Numbered from the stretch's first letter, positions 19,150 through 27,996 are shown. The stretch is 64,000 nt of DNA from Phytomonospora endophytica (GCF_014202425.1 NZ_JACHGT010000009.1:124001-188000); one strand, 5' to 3'. Numbers and translations are program-made. The notes: generated from the letters alone by a model not told the origin.

Positions 19150-20222
19150 AGGCGGCGGGGCGTCCAGCCTGGGCTGACGGTCCCGATCAGCTGCGGCGGG
19201 GTCGAGCGCCGCGCGGCGGCCTTGAACACGAGGTAGCTCGCGACCAGGATCGCCCAGCGCAGCACCTGGAACAGGAAGGTCAGGCCAGGGCTGCCGCAGC
19301 CCCAGGTGACCGAGCTGTCGTTGAACGAGTGGACCGCCATGACCGCCACGATCGCCGTGACCGCGCCGAGCGTCCCGCGTCGGCCGAAGAGGTGCCACAG
19401 CCGCCACGCGATGGCCACCGCGATCCCCGTCCACAGCCAGTGCAGCGGCGAGACGGTGAAGACGCGCGTGACCTGTGCCGAGACGACCCCCGCGGCCGTC
19501 GGGTCGGCGGTCTCGCCGCCACAGAAGTCGGGCCCCGAGGCCGAGGCCGTCGCGTACGCGTACTGCGTGGTCTCGGCGACGGCGAAACCGAAGCCCGCGG
19601 CCAGGCCCGCACCGATGCCCGCGCGCGGATCGCGGTAGCGGGCCAGCGCGAACAGCACCAGCGGGACCAGCAGCTTCGTGCCCTCCTCGACAAGCCCGAC
19701 GGTCCCGGCCGCCAGCCGCGTGCCGCCGAGATCGATCAGCCACGAGTTCAGGTTGGCGGCGATGAGCAGGACCGCCCCGGCCGTCGCCGTACCGATCGCG
19801 ATGACCTGCACCGGCGAGATCACGTCGTCGAGGGCGAGCCGGGCGGCGGTGAAGCGGTAGAAGGCCCAGGCGACACCGGACATGGCCAGGAAACTCGTCA
19901 CGGCCATCACGTGGACGTCGTCGTTCGACCGGTACAGCGCACCGCCGGCGATCAAGACGAGCAGGGCGCCGAGGAGATAGAGCACCCAGCCGCCACGGAA
20001 CCAGCCGCGGAAGCGCGGCCCGACGCGCGCGGCGGTGTCGCCGGGGCCGACCTCGGCGGTCCACGCGCGCGAGTCCCACATGCGCTCGCGGGCCGCGGAA
20101 CGCGCCACCGGGTCGGGATACCGGCCCGCGGCGGGCACTCCGGCCCGCGGCCGGTACAGGACGTAGGCGGCGGCGAAACCGGCCACGAGGAGCACGGCGG
20201 CGAATATGTTCAGTGACAGCAC
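19146..20222 (-). CDS. PrsW-family intramembrane metalloprotease
   Basis: A 358-residue polytopic membrane protein with eight or nine helices and the hallmark PrsW motifs in order: VEEGTKLL (EExxK), FAVAETTQY (FxxxE), PLHWLWTG (HxxxT-like) and VMAVHSFND (HxxxD). PrsW proteins are membrane-embedded proteases or peptidases; in Bacillus PrsW performs site-1 cleavage of the anti-sigma factor RsiW, but substrates in actinobacteria are mostly unknown. There is no anti-sigma gene nearby. The GTG at 20222 has no strong Shine-Dalgarno. It is upstream of no operon partner; msrA lies behind a terminator. Confidence 0.88.
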   Translation of the reverse strand: MLSLNIFAAVLLVAGFAAAYVLYRPRAGVPAAGRYPDPVARSAARERMWDSRAWTAEVGPGDTAARVGPRFRGWFRGGWVLYLLGALLVLIAGGALYRSNDDVHVMAVTSFLAMSGVAWAFYRFTAARLALDDVISPVQVIAIGTATAGAVLLIAANLNSWLIDLGGTRLAAGTVGLVEEGTKLLVPLVLFALARYRDPRAGIGAGLAAGFGFAVAETTQYAYATASASGPDFCGGETADPTAAGVVSAQVTRVFTVSPLHWLWTGIAVAIAWRLWHLFGRRGTLGAVTAIVAVMAVHSFNDSSVTWGCGSPGLTFLFQVLRWAILVASYLVFKAAARRSTPPQLIGTVSPGWTPRRL

Positions 20223-20244
20223 GTGATCATCATGCCGCCGAAAG

Positions 20245-20272
20245 GCGCCCGGTCCGCGCCGAAGCGCGGAAC
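20245..20272 (-). terminator. Hairpin after msrA
   Basis: TCCGCGC pairs with GCGCGGA around a CGAA tetraloop, extended outward by CCCG/CGGG after a small internal loop. It lies just past the msrA stop on the minus strand. Confidence 0.65.
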
Positions 20273-20280
20273 GGGTGGCC

Positions 20281-20934
20281 TCAGTCGGTCCGGCCGATCC
20301 CCACCGGGCAGCTCATCCCGTTCGGGCCGATGTTGCAGTAACCGCCGGGGTTCTTGTCAAGGTACTGCTGGTGGTACTCCTCGGCGTAGTAGTACTCGCC
20401 GCGCAGCGCCGACACCTCCGTGGTGATCTCCCCGAATCCCGCCGCCGACACGACCGGCTGGAAGGCCTCCCGCGAGGCCAGCGCGGCCTTCAACTGCGCG
20501 TCGGTGGTCGCGTAGACCGCCGACCGGTACTGCGTGCCGACGTCGTTGCCCTGCCGCATGCCCTGCGTCGGGTCGTGGTTCTCCCAGAACACCTTCAGCA
20601 GCGACTCGTAGGACACCACCGCCGGCCGGAACACGACCTGCACCGCCTCGGTGTGCCCGGTGAACCCGCTGCACACCTCCTCGTACGTCGGGTTCGGCGT
20701 GAACCCGCCCGCGTAGCCGACCGAGGTGCTGTACACCCCGTCGAGCTGCCAGAAGATGCGCTCGGCGCCCCAGAAACAGCCCATGCCGACGATCGCGAGC
20801 TCGGTGTCGCCGGGCCACGGCCCGCGCATCGGCGTGCCGAGCACGGTGTGCGTCGACGGGACCGGCATCGCCTCGGCACGGCCGGGCAGGGCGCGGGAAG
20901 GGTCGGGCATGTCCGGAACACGGCGTAGGAACAT
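20281..20934 (-). CDS. msrA: Peptide-methionine (S)-S-oxide reductase
   Basis: A 217-residue MsrA that reduces methionine-S-sulfoxide in proteins. The active-site motif [13 protein letters not shown] has the catalytic cysteine at C53; [15 protein letters not shown] and [23 protein letters not shown] are standard. The resolving cysteines are probably in the C-terminal [15 protein letters not shown]. The ATG at 20934 is preceded by GGAGCC. It is monocistronic, divergent from metB, and terminated by a hairpin. Confidence 0.96.
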   Translation of the reverse strand: MFLRRVPDMPDPSRALPGRAEAMPVPSTHTVLGTPMRGPWPGDTELAIVGMGCFWGAERIFWQLDGVYSTSVGYAGGFTPNPTYEEVCSGFTGHTEAVQVVFRPAVVSYESLLKVFWENHDPTQGMRQGNDVGTQYRSAVYATTDAQLKAALASREAFQPVVSAAGFGEITTEVSALRGEYYYAEEYHQQYLDKNPGGYCNIGPNGMSCPVGIGRTD

Positions 20935-21046
20935 GGCTCCATTCTCGCTCGCGCGCGGCTCCGCGGCACGTGATGTCAGCGACTCGTAAGGCTCAAACCG
21001 CCGGGACGATGCACGTCGGTGTCATCGGTAGGCGAGACTCTTCCTC

Positions 21047-22189
21047 ATGACCGAAGGCTTCTCCACCCGAGCGATTCACGCCGGGCAACCGGCCGACCCC
21101 GTCACCGGCGCGGTCGTCACGCCCATCTTCGCCACGTCCACGTATCTCCAGGACGCCGTCGGCGAGATGCGCAACGGCTATGAGTACAGCCGTACGAAGA
21201 ATCCGACGCGGCTCGCTCTCGAAGAGTGCGTCGCGGCCCTCGAACAGGGCACCCACGGGTTCGCGTTCGCCTCCGGACTCGCCGCCGAGGACACCCTCCT
21301 GCGCGCGATCTGCTCCCCCGGGGACCACGTGGTCATCCCCGACGACGCCTACGGCGGCACCTTCCGGCTCTTCGCCAAGGTCGCCTCCCGCTGGGGCCTC
21401 GACTACACACCCGCCCCGGTGTCCGATGTGGACGCCGTGCGTGCCGCCGTCACCAGTGACACCAAGGTGATCTGGGTCGAGACGCCCACCAACCCGCTGC
21501 TCAACATCGCCGACATCGAGGCCCTCGCCGAACTCGCGCACGAGGTCGGGGCGCTCCTCGTCGTCGACAACACCTTCGCCTCGCCCTACCTCCAGCAGCC
21601 GCTGACCCTCGGCGCCGACATCGTCGTGCACTCCACCACCAAGTACGTCGGCGGGCACTCCGACGTCGTCGGCGGCGCCCTGATCGTCCGCGACGCCAAG
21701 CTCGCCGAGACGATCGCCTTCCACCAGAACTCGATGGGCGCCATCGCCGGGCCCTTCGACTCCTGGCTCACCCTGCGCGGCATCAAGACCCTCGCCGTGC
21801 GGATGGAACGCCACTGCGACAACGCCGAACGGATCGTCGACTGGCTCTCCGGGCGCGCCGACATCACCCACGTGCTCTACCCCGGCCTCACCGAGCACCC
21901 CGGCCACAAGACCGCCGCCGCGCAGATGCGCCGCTTCGGCGGCATGGTCTCGGTGCGCCTCCGCGGCGGCGAGCAGGCGGCCCTGGATCTGTGCAACCGC
22001 ACTAAACTGTTCACGCTGGGTGAGTCCCTCGGCGGCGTCGAGTCCCTCATCGAGCACCCGGGACGCATGACGCACGCCTCGGCCGTCGGCACGCCCCTCG
22101 AAGTCCCCGGCGACCTCGTGCGCCTCTCGGTGGGCATCGAAGACGCCGAGGACCTGCTCGCCGACCTGTCGCAGGCGTTCGGCGACTAG
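21047..22189 (+). CDS. metB: Cystathionine gamma-synthase (PLP-dependent)
   Basis: A 380-residue Cys/Met-metabolism PLP enzyme. The Schiff-base lysine is K199 in VVHSTTKYVGGHSDVVGG, with GYEYSRTKNPTR and LIEHPGRMTH as family signatures. It joins cysteine to an activated homoserine, or runs the reverse transsulfuration lyase reaction; these paralogues are not separable by eye. A cystathionine beta-synthase gene lies 5 kb away, so the pair could run reverse transsulfuration (homocysteine to cysteine). The amidase-like gene starts 12 bases after the stop and is probably cotranscribed. Confidence 0.93.
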   Translation: MTEGFSTRAIHAGQPADPVTGAVVTPIFATSTYLQDAVGEMRNGYEYSRTKNPTRLALEECVAALEQGTHGFAFASGLAAEDTLLRAICSPGDHVVIPDDAYGGTFRLFAKVASRWGLDYTPAPVSDVDAVRAAVTSDTKVIWVETPTNPLLNIADIEALAELAHEVGALLVVDNTFASPYLQQPLTLGADIVVHSTTKYVGGHSDVVGGALIVRDAKLAETIAFHQNSMGAIAGPFDSWLTLRGIKTLAVRMERHCDNAERIVDWLSGRADITHVLYPGLTEHPGHKTAAAQMRRFGGMVSVRLRGGEQAALDLCNRTKLFTLGESLGGVESLIEHPGRMTHASAVGTPLEVPGDLVRLSVGIEDAEDLLADLSQAFGD

Positions 22190-22200
22190 AAGGGACACTC

Positions 22201-23562
22201 GTGAGCTGGGCAGCGACCACCGCGCGGCAGATCGCGCGGGCGGTACGGCGCGGGGACGCCACGGCGGGTGCGGTCGTCGACCAGCACATGCGCCACGCCG
22301 CGACCGTCGTGAGTGGACGGTACGGCGATCCCTACAGCAGGCTCCGCGGGGTCGACGCGCTCGCCGAGGCGGCCACCGTCGACGACCTGCCGGACCTGGG
22401 CAGCCTCGCGCTGGCCGGGGTTCCGGTCGCCGTGTCCGAACAGCTCGCCGTCGCCGGACAGTCCACCAAGCACGGTAGTGCCGCGGCCGGTACCGCGATC
22501 GCCGACGCCGACCACGAGGCGGTGCGCCGCCTTCGTGGTGCCGGCGCGGTGATCGCGGGTACGACGAAGGTCGCCGAGCTGGGGTTGTGGTCCACTTCGG
22601 ACGGACTGCGCAATCCCTGGCGCGACGACCGCGGTGTCGGCGGCGCCGAGGGCGGTGCCGTCGCGGCCGTCGCCTACGGGACCGTGCCGGTCGCCGTCGG
22701 CGTCGACGCACTGGGCGGGATCCGGGTGCCGGCCGCCGCGTCGGGCGTCATCGGTTTCAAGCCCGGGCGCGGTGTCCTCCCGGCCCTCAGCGGTGCCGGC
22801 GACTGGTTCGGGTTGGCGACGCCGGCGATCGCCGGGACGACCGTCGGCGATGTCGCCGCGGTCTTCGGCGTGCTCGCCGGGCAGAGCGTCAAGCCCGGCG
22901 GCGGCGAGTACGAGCCGACGGCACCGGGGCGGCTGCGTATCGCCGTGACGGCGTCGCCGCCGCTGGCCGGGAAGCACACCGACCGCGCCGAGTGGGAGGC
23001 GCTGCGGCAGATCATCCGGCTGCTGACCAACGGCGGGCACGACGCGCACCGCGCGGCCTTCACGCTGCCGCCGACCGCGTACGGCGCGATCTTCTCGGCG
23101 TGGACGGCGACGGCCTACCTGTCGTCGCTGCGGCTGGACAAGGGGCGGCTCGAACGCCGCACGCGCCGTCATGCCTCCATCGGCCAGCGCGTGTACCTCA
23201 ACGGGCTGCTGGCGTCGATGGACGGCTGGCGGCGGCGGGCGTCGGAGTGGTTCGGGCAGGAGTCCTTCGACGTGCTCGTGACGCCCGCCCTCCCCGGCCC
23301 CGCGCCCGTGGACGAGCGGTGGTCGGTCCGCAGCTGGCGCAGCAACCTCGCGGCGTCGACGCGCATGAACACCTTCACATCGGCCTGGAACCTGACGGGA
23401 CTGCCCGCGCTCGTGCTGCCGACGGGCGCACGCGGCGACGGCCTGCCGTCGGCGGTGCAGCTCGTCGGGCCGCCGGGGTCGGAGGGGACGCTGCTCGGGC
23501 TGGCGGACGAGCTGGCGGGAGGGCTGGGGTTGCGGCGGTATGCGGGGTGGGTGGTGGGTTGA
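22201..23562 (+). CDS. Amidase-signature family protein with all three catalytic residues lost
   Basis: This 453-residue protein keeps the amidase-signature fold landmarks, including LAGVPVAV, NPWRDDRGVGGAEGGA and IRVPAAASGVIGFKP. However, the Ser-cisSer-Lys triad is gone. The family lysine (GxPVxVKD) is Ser79 in VPVAVSEQ; the cis-serine of GGSSGGS is Ala149 in GGAEGGA; the nucleophile of DTGGSIR is Gly173 in DALGGIR. The frame is clean and full-length, so it looks like a kept pseudoenzyme, possibly binding an amide or a protein partner. The GTG at 22201 is preceded by GAAGGGAC. It probably forms an operon with metB. Confidence 0.85.
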   Translation: MSWAATTARQIARAVRRGDATAGAVVDQHMRHAATVVSGRYGDPYSRLRGVDALAEAATVDDLPDLGSLALAGVPVAVSEQLAVAGQSTKHGSAAAGTAIADADHEAVRRLRGAGAVIAGTTKVAELGLWSTSDGLRNPWRDDRGVGGAEGGAVAAVAYGTVPVAVGVDALGGIRVPAAASGVIGFKPGRGVLPALSGAGDWFGLATPAIAGTTVGDVAAVFGVLAGQSVKPGGGEYEPTAPGRLRIAVTASPPLAGKHTDRAEWEALRQIIRLLTNGGHDAHRAAFTLPPTAYGAIFSAWTATAYLSSLRLDKGRLERRTRRHASIGQRVYLNGLLASMDGWRRRASEWFGQESFDVLVTPALPGPAPVDERWSVRSWRSNLAASTRMNTFTSAWNLTGLPALVLPTGARGDGLPSAVQLVGPPGSEGTLLGLADELAGGLGLRRYAGWVVG

Positions 23563-23711
23563 GGCCCTCGCCGAAAGCCGCGGTCACCGGGCTGGGCAGC
23601 CGCATTCGCGACAGGATCGCCGCACGCGGCGGGATGGACCCGGAACCGCCCGAGCGCGAAGGGACCGCGCGGTCGGCGGTGTTCGAGGAACACCGGACAC
23701 CAACGTCCTAG
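23559..23711 (+). CDS. Possible small basic protein overlapping the amidase stop
   Basis: A TTG in a TTGA overlap with the amidase-like stop opens a 50-residue frame with MDPEPPERE near its middle and FEEHRTPTS at the end. The overlap and charge pattern are compatible with a real coupled small gene, but there is no recognised family, the start codon is weak, and high-GC DNA yields such frames easily. The remaining bases up to 23797 hold nothing I can name. Confidence 0.2.
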   Translation: MRPSPKAAVTGLGSRIRDRIAARGGMDPEPPEREGTARSAVFEEHRTPTS

Positions 23712-23808
23712 CCGCCCGCCGGCCGGGCCCCTGACGAACCCGGACCGAGCGGCGTCGGAACACCGACGATCCACACCCCGCCGGCCGCCGACCCACTACC
23801 CTCCCCCC

Positions 23809-24582
23809 ATGCCCTCCCTAGCCATCACCGGCGCGGCCGGCGCCATCGGCTCGCTCCTGCGCACGCGCCTGCGCGACGACGCCGAACGCCTCGTCCTCCT
23901 CGACCGCGTGCCGCTCACCGCCGCCGACGACGGACGCGAGCGCGTCCACACGCTCGACCTGGCCGACGGGCCGGCCGTCCACGCGGCGCTCGACGGTGTC
24001 GACGCCGTCGTGCACATGGCGGGGATCGCCGACGAGGCGCCGCTCGGCGACCTCCTGACGGCGAACGTGCTCGGCACGCAGCACGTCCTCGAAGCCGCGC
24101 GGCGCCACGGGATCCGGCGCGTCGTCCTCGCCAGCAGCAACCGGGTCGGCGGCTTCCACCCCAACGGCCACGTCACCACACCCGAGGACCCGCCGCGGCC
24201 CGACGGGCTCTACGGCGTCTCCAAACTCGCCGTCGAAGCCCTGGGGCGCCTCTACGCCGACAAGTTCGGCGTCTCGGTCGTCTGCCTGCGCATCGGAAGC
24301 TTCGAGGCGCGGCCGAGTTCGGTGCGGGAACTGTCGACGTGGCTGAGTCCCGACGACTGTGTCGGCTTCGTGCGGGCGGCGCTGACGGCCGAGGCGCGCT
24401 TCTCGACGGTGTACGCGGTGTCGGCCAACAAGCGGCGCTTCTGGGCGCTGCCTCCGGCGGCGTTCTACGCGCCGGTCGACGACGCCGAGGCCCACGCCGA
24501 CGGCATCGACGGCGGGCTCGATCCCTTCGCGCCCCAGGGCGGGCACTACGCGTCGGCGGAGTACACCGAGAGACACCTGTAA
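23809..24582 (+). CDS. NAD-dependent epimerase/dehydratase, uronate-dehydrogenase-like
   Basis: A 257-residue extended SDR. The NAD loop is TGAAGAIGSLL, the catalytic YxxxK is in YGVSKLAVE, and ASSNRVGGFHPNGHVTTPEDPPRPDG matches the region around the active serine in hexuronate dehydrogenase-like enzymes. The likely reaction is oxidation of a uronic acid or a related sugar; exact substrate inferred. The ATG at 23809 has no Shine-Dalgarno but TACCCT lies six bases upstream, the spacing of a −10 box on a leaderless transcript. The gene appears to stand alone. Confidence 0.85.
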   Translation: MPSLAITGAAGAIGSLLRTRLRDDAERLVLLDRVPLTAADDGRERVHTLDLADGPAVHAALDGVDAVVHMAGIADEAPLGDLLTANVLGTQHVLEAARRHGIRRVVLASSNRVGGFHPNGHVTTPEDPPRPDGLYGVSKLAVEALGRLYADKFGVSVVCLRIGSFEARPSSVRELSTWLSPDDCVGFVRAALTAEARFSTVYAVSANKRRFWALPPAAFYAPVDDAEAHADGIDGGLDPFAPQGGHYASAEYTERHL

Positions 24583-24714
24583 CTTGACATCACATCGCTT
24601 ATCTCCCAAGGGCCGCGGAAAGTCCACAAAGGACGATTGACCAGCTGTGACGGCCCCCGGCCGCCGTGTCACCGGGCTTGCCCCGGATCCATTGCTACGG
24701 CACAGTAACTTTCC

Positions 24715-25086
24715 ATGGAACTGCTGTGCGCCATGTATCCCGTGGAGGACCTGGACACCGTCGCCGAGCACTACCGGGCGCTCGGTTTCGTCGACGTCGC
24801 GCGACCCGACGAGGACACCCTCCTGCTCTCCTCGGGCGAAGGTCCCGTCACCGTCATGCTCGAACGCCACCCACTGGAGATGAAGGCCGGCCCCGGCCCC
24901 GTCTTCCACATCGACGACGTCGCCGCCTTCCACGCCGAGAAGCCGGAGCTGCGGTGGCTCCTCCCCCCGACCGAGATCGCCACCGGCCACTACGCGGTCT
25001 TCGCCGACCCGGCGGGCAACCCCGTCCGGCTCGTCGACTTCACCCGCGACAGCGGCCGCTACGCCAGGCTCTTCCACCGGCGCTGA
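24715..25086 (+). CDS. VOC-superfamily (glyoxalase/bleomycin-resistance-like) protein
   Basis: A 123-residue protein with the paired beta-alpha-beta-beta-beta layout of VOC proteins. It has MYPVEDLDTVAEHYRALGF at the start and the closing signature YAVFADPAGNPVRLVDF. Possible metal ligands are present (H in MLERHPLE, E/D near the end) but are not all certain. Roles range from detoxification to antibiotic binding, so no substrate is given. The preceding 132 bases contain a TTGACA at 24584–24589 without a convincing −10. Confidence 0.8.
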   Translation: MELLCAMYPVEDLDTVAEHYRALGFVDVARPDEDTLLLSSGEGPVTVMLERHPLEMKAGPGPVFHIDDVAAFHAEKPELRWLLPPTEIATGHYAVFADPAGNPVRLVDFTRDSGRYARLFHRR

Positions 25087-25324
25087 CCCGGCCGGGGTTC
25101 ACTCCGAGTGACCACGACGAGCACCCGGCCGCGCCTCCATCCGCACCCGGCACGCGGATGCGCAGGTCATCGCGTCGCGTCACGGTCCGGCGACGTTCCG
25201 TCGACGACTACGCGCTGGCACGAATCCGCGATTTACCACCATGCGACCGCCTCGTAGAGTCGGTCACGTCAAGGCGACACACTAAGACCGCGAATCACCG
25301 ATAAGACCGAGGGGAACACCTGAC

Positions 25325-25729
25325 ATGACTGACGACAGCTACGTGGGCGACATCGATGGCGACGGCGTCGACGACTCGGTCACCGCGTACGACACCGGTG
25401 ACGGCACCGAGTACGTGGTCGACCTCGGCAACGACGGCACCGACGACATGGCGATCTACGACGAGGGCAACGACGGCACCGTCGACGAGGCGCTCGTCAA
25501 CGCCGACGGCCAGGACGGCATGGAGACCTACGTCGCCGACACCGACGGCGACGGCGCGCTCGACTACGCCGAGTCCGACCTGAACAACGACGGCGTCATC
25601 GACGACTCCGAGGTCTACGGCGAGGACCAGGACGGCACCGCCGGCGACTACTACCAGGCGGACGGCGCCGAGGGCACCGACGCGACCGACTCGGTCCTCA
25701 ACCCGCTGGACCCGAACGCCTCGGTCTAA
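25325..25729 (+). CDS. Highly acidic cytoplasmic protein made of DxDxDG repeats
   Basis: 134 residues with 33 Asp and 8 Glu and not one Lys, Arg, His, Cys, Phe or Trp. It is built from about six calcium-loop-like units: DIDGDGVDD, DLGNDGTDD, DEGNDGTVDE, NADGQDG, DTDGDGALDYAE and DLNNDGVIDDSE. The last two resemble full EF-hand/dockerin loops. There is no signal peptide, so it probably stays in the cytoplasm and may buffer or sense calcium. The ATG is preceded by GAGGGG ten bases upstream. A TAGAGT at 25254–25259 is a candidate −10. A very strong terminator follows, so it is monocistronic and perhaps highly expressed. Confidence 0.85.
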   Translation: MTDDSYVGDIDGDGVDDSVTAYDTGDGTEYVVDLGNDGTDDMAIYDEGNDGTVDEALVNADGQDGMETYVADTDGDGALDYAESDLNNDGVIDDSEVYGEDQDGTAGDYYQADGAEGTDATDSVLNPLDPNASV

Positions 25730-25746
25730 GCACCTCGCGCACAAGC

Positions 25747-25785
25747 AATCCCCGGTCTCCTTGCCCACCAAGGAGACCGGGGATT
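25747..25785. terminator. Very strong bidirectional terminator
   Basis: A perfect 17-bp stem, AATCCCCGGTCTCCTTG / CAAGGAGACCGGGGATT, with a five-base loop sits between the acidic protein gene and convergent cbs. It is the longest perfect stem among the terminators in the window. Confidence 0.93.
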
Positions 25786-25802
25786 ATCGCGTTCCGGGGC
25801 GG

Positions 25803-27170
25803 TCAGCCCGCCTGCACGTACACCAGCAGGTCCTGCCGCGTGATGACCCCGCGCGGCTTCCCGTCGATCAGCACCAGTGCCGCGTCGTGCTTCTCCAGCA
25901 ACGCCACCGCGTGCGCGACGGGCTCACCGCCGCCGATCATCGGCAGGGGCTCGCTCACGTGCTTCTCGACCGGGTCGGCCAGCTGCGCGCGACCCGAGAA
26001 CACCGCTTCGAGCAGGTCGCGTTCGGCGACCGAACCGGCGACCTCGCCGGTCACGACCGGCGGCTCGGCCTTGAGCACCGGCATCTGCGAGACGCCGTAC
26101 TCGCGCAGGATGTCGATGGCGTCGCGGACCGGGTCCGTCGGGTGCACGTGGACCAGGTCGGGCAGGTCGCCGCTCTTGCCCGCCAGCACGTCGGCGACGG
26201 TCGTCTCACCGCTGGTGGTGAGGAAACCGTAGCGGGCGAGCCACTCGTCGTTGAAGATCTTCGACAGGTAGCCTCGGCCGCCGTCGGGCAGCAGCACGAC
26301 CACGACCGCGTCGGGACCGGCCTCGCGCGCGACCCGCAGCGCCGCCTCGGCCGCCATCCCGCAGGAACCGCCGACCAGCAGCCCCTCTTCGAGGGCGAGC
26401 CGCCGGGTCATGGCGAAGGAGTCCTTGTCGGAGACCTCGATGATCTCGTCGGTGACGGAGGTGTCGTAGGCCGAGGGCCAGAAGTCCTCGCCGACACCTT
26501 CGACGAGGTACGGGCGGCCCGTGCCGCCGGAGTAGACGGAGCCCTCCGGGTCGGCGCCGATGATCTTCACCCTGCCGCCGGAGACCTCCTTGAGGTAACG
26601 GCCGACGCCGGTGATCGTCCCGCCCGTGCCGACACCGGCGACGAAGTGGGTGATCCTGCCGTCGGTCTGCTTCCACAGTTCCGGGCCGGTCGTCTCGTAG
26701 TGCGAGCGCGGGTTGGCCGGGTTGCTGTACTGGTCGGGTTTCCAGGCACCGTCGATCTCGCGGACGAGCCGGTCGGAGACCTCGTAGTAGGAACGGGGGT
26801 CGGCGGGGTCGACCGCGGTCGGGCACACGACGACCTCGGCGCCGTAGGCGCGCAGGACGTTGCGCTTGTCCTCACTGACCTTGTCGGGGCAGACGAAGAC
26901 GCACTTGTAGCCGCGCTGCTGGGCGACGATGGCCAGGCCGACGCCGGTGTTGCCGGAGGTCGGCTCGACGATGGTCCCGCCCGGCTTGAGCAGTCCGGCC
27001 TTCTCGGCGTCATCGATCATCCGGACCGCGATGCGGTCCTTGACGCTCCCACCGGGGTTGACGTACTCGACCTTGGCGAGGACCAGGGCCTCGGCGCCCT
27101 CGGTCACCTTGTTGAGTCGAACCAGCGGGGTTCCCCCGATCAGGTCGACCACTGATTCGTAGTAGTCCAC
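25803..27170 (-). CDS. cbs: Cystathionine beta-synthase with C-terminal CBS-domain pair
   Basis: A 455-residue PLP enzyme that condenses serine with homocysteine. The PLP lysine is K44 in NPGGSVKDRIA, SGNTGVGLAI is the substrate loop and GVGTGGTITG the phosphate cup. Residues about 330–455 form two CBS motifs (VHPTDPVRDAIDILREYGVS and PRGVITRQDLLVYV) that regulate the enzyme in related proteins, usually by binding adenosyl ligands. The GTG at 27170 lacks a Shine-Dalgarno, but TAGGCT ends six bases upstream, fitting a leaderless transcript. With metB nearby it supports reverse transsulfuration. Confidence 0.95.
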   Translation of the reverse strand: MDYYESVVDLIGGTPLVRLNKVTEGAEALVLAKVEYVNPGGSVKDRIAVRMIDDAEKAGLLKPGGTIVEPTSGNTGVGLAIVAQQRGYKCVFVCPDKVSEDKRNVLRAYGAEVVVCPTAVDPADPRSYYEVSDRLVREIDGAWKPDQYSNPANPRSHYETTGPELWKQTDGRITHFVAGVGTGGTITGVGRYLKEVSGGRVKIIGADPEGSVYSGGTGRPYLVEGVGEDFWPSAYDTSVTDEIIEVSDKDSFAMTRRLALEEGLLVGGSCGMAAEAALRVAREAGPDAVVVVLLPDGGRGYLSKIFNDEWLARYGFLTTSGETTVADVLAGKSGDLPDLVHVHPTDPVRDAIDILREYGVSQMPVLKAEPPVVTGEVAGSVAERDLLEAVFSGRAQLADPVEKHVSEPLPMIGGGEPVAHAVALLEKHDAALVLIDGKPRGVITRQDLLVYVQAG

Positions 27171-27219
27171 GCGGGTAGCCTATGGCACAGGCCACCAAAC
27201 GAACGGGAAGGAGCCGGGC

Positions 27220-27996
27220 ATGAGGCTGTCCACACTGCTGCGCCGGGCCGGTTACTCGGCGGCGATCGGAGCGGGTGTGGCGGTCGTGACCGGCACCGCC
27301 GTGATGGCGATCGAGCTGTACGCGGCCAGACGCGCGCGGCTCGAACACGCCGCGCACGGCCCCCACATGCGGATGTGGCTCGGCGACGCCGACGCGACCC
27401 CCCTCAAGCTCGTCATGCTCGGCGACGGGCTGTCGGCGGGTGTGGGCGTCGAGGACGCCGGCGACACCGTCGGCGGCGTGCTCGCCGAACTGCTCGCGGG
27501 AGTGCGGCACTGGGTGGCGCTGTCGAGTGTCGCCGTGCCGGGCGCCGACACCGCCGACCTGCACACCCAGGTCGCCCGCGCGCTGCTGTCGGAGCCGCCG
27601 GACGTCGCGGTGATCCTGCTCAACGGGCTCGCCGAGACGATGCATCCCTCGGAGTCGGTCGCGCAGCTGGCCGGCGCGGTCCGCAAGCTCAGCGCGGCCG
27701 GAACCTCCGTCGTCGTGGGCACCTGCCCGGACCTGTCGTCGCTGCGGGCGCTCGCCCAGCCCCTGCGGGCCATCGCGGGCTGGCGCGGTTCGCGTCTGGC
27801 CCGGGCGCAGGCACCGGCCGTGCGCCTCGCCGGCGGCGTGCCCGTCGACCTGGCCTCCCGTTGCGGTGTCGTGTTCCGCACCGACCGGGGCATGCTCTGC
27901 CCCGACGGGCTGCACCCGTCGGCGGAGGGCTACCGGACGCTCGCGCACGCGCTGTACCCGGCGGTCTACGACGCGGCCTCGCGGGCGCGCACCTAG
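27220..27996 (+). CDS. SGNH/GDSL-hydrolase-like exported or anchored protein lacking the nucleophile
   Basis: A 258-residue protein with an N-terminal hydrophobic segment (about 14–32, AAIGAGVAVVTGTAVMAIEL) acting as signal anchor. The SGNH fold signatures are present but altered. Block I GDSxxxG reads LGDGLSAGVG, with Gly70 where the serine nucleophile belongs. Block III GxND reads NGLAETM, without the oxyanion asparagine. The block V Asp-His is kept in CPDGLHPSAEGY (D229, H232). It is probably not a hydrolase, or uses a changed mechanism. It sits divergent from cbs, a placement seen for the active homologue in other actinomycetes as far as I recall. Confidence 0.8.
   Translation: MRLSTLLRRAGYSAAIGAGVAVVTGTAVMAIELYAARRARLEHAAHGPHMRMWLGDADATPLKLVMLGDGLSAGVGVEDAGDTVGGVLAELLAGVRHWVALSSVAVPGADTADLHTQVARALLSEPPDVAVILLNGLAETMHPSESVAQLAGAVRKLSAAGTSVVVGTCPDLSSLRALAQPLRAIAGWRGSRLARAQAPAVRLAGGVPVDLASRCGVVFRTDRGMLCPDGLHPSAEGYRTLAHALYPAVYDAASRART

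Noticed and set aside
24583-24714. TTGACA-containing promoter for the VOC gene
   Set aside because: TTGACA at 24584 has no acceptable −10 at 16–19 bases; not listed as a promoter.
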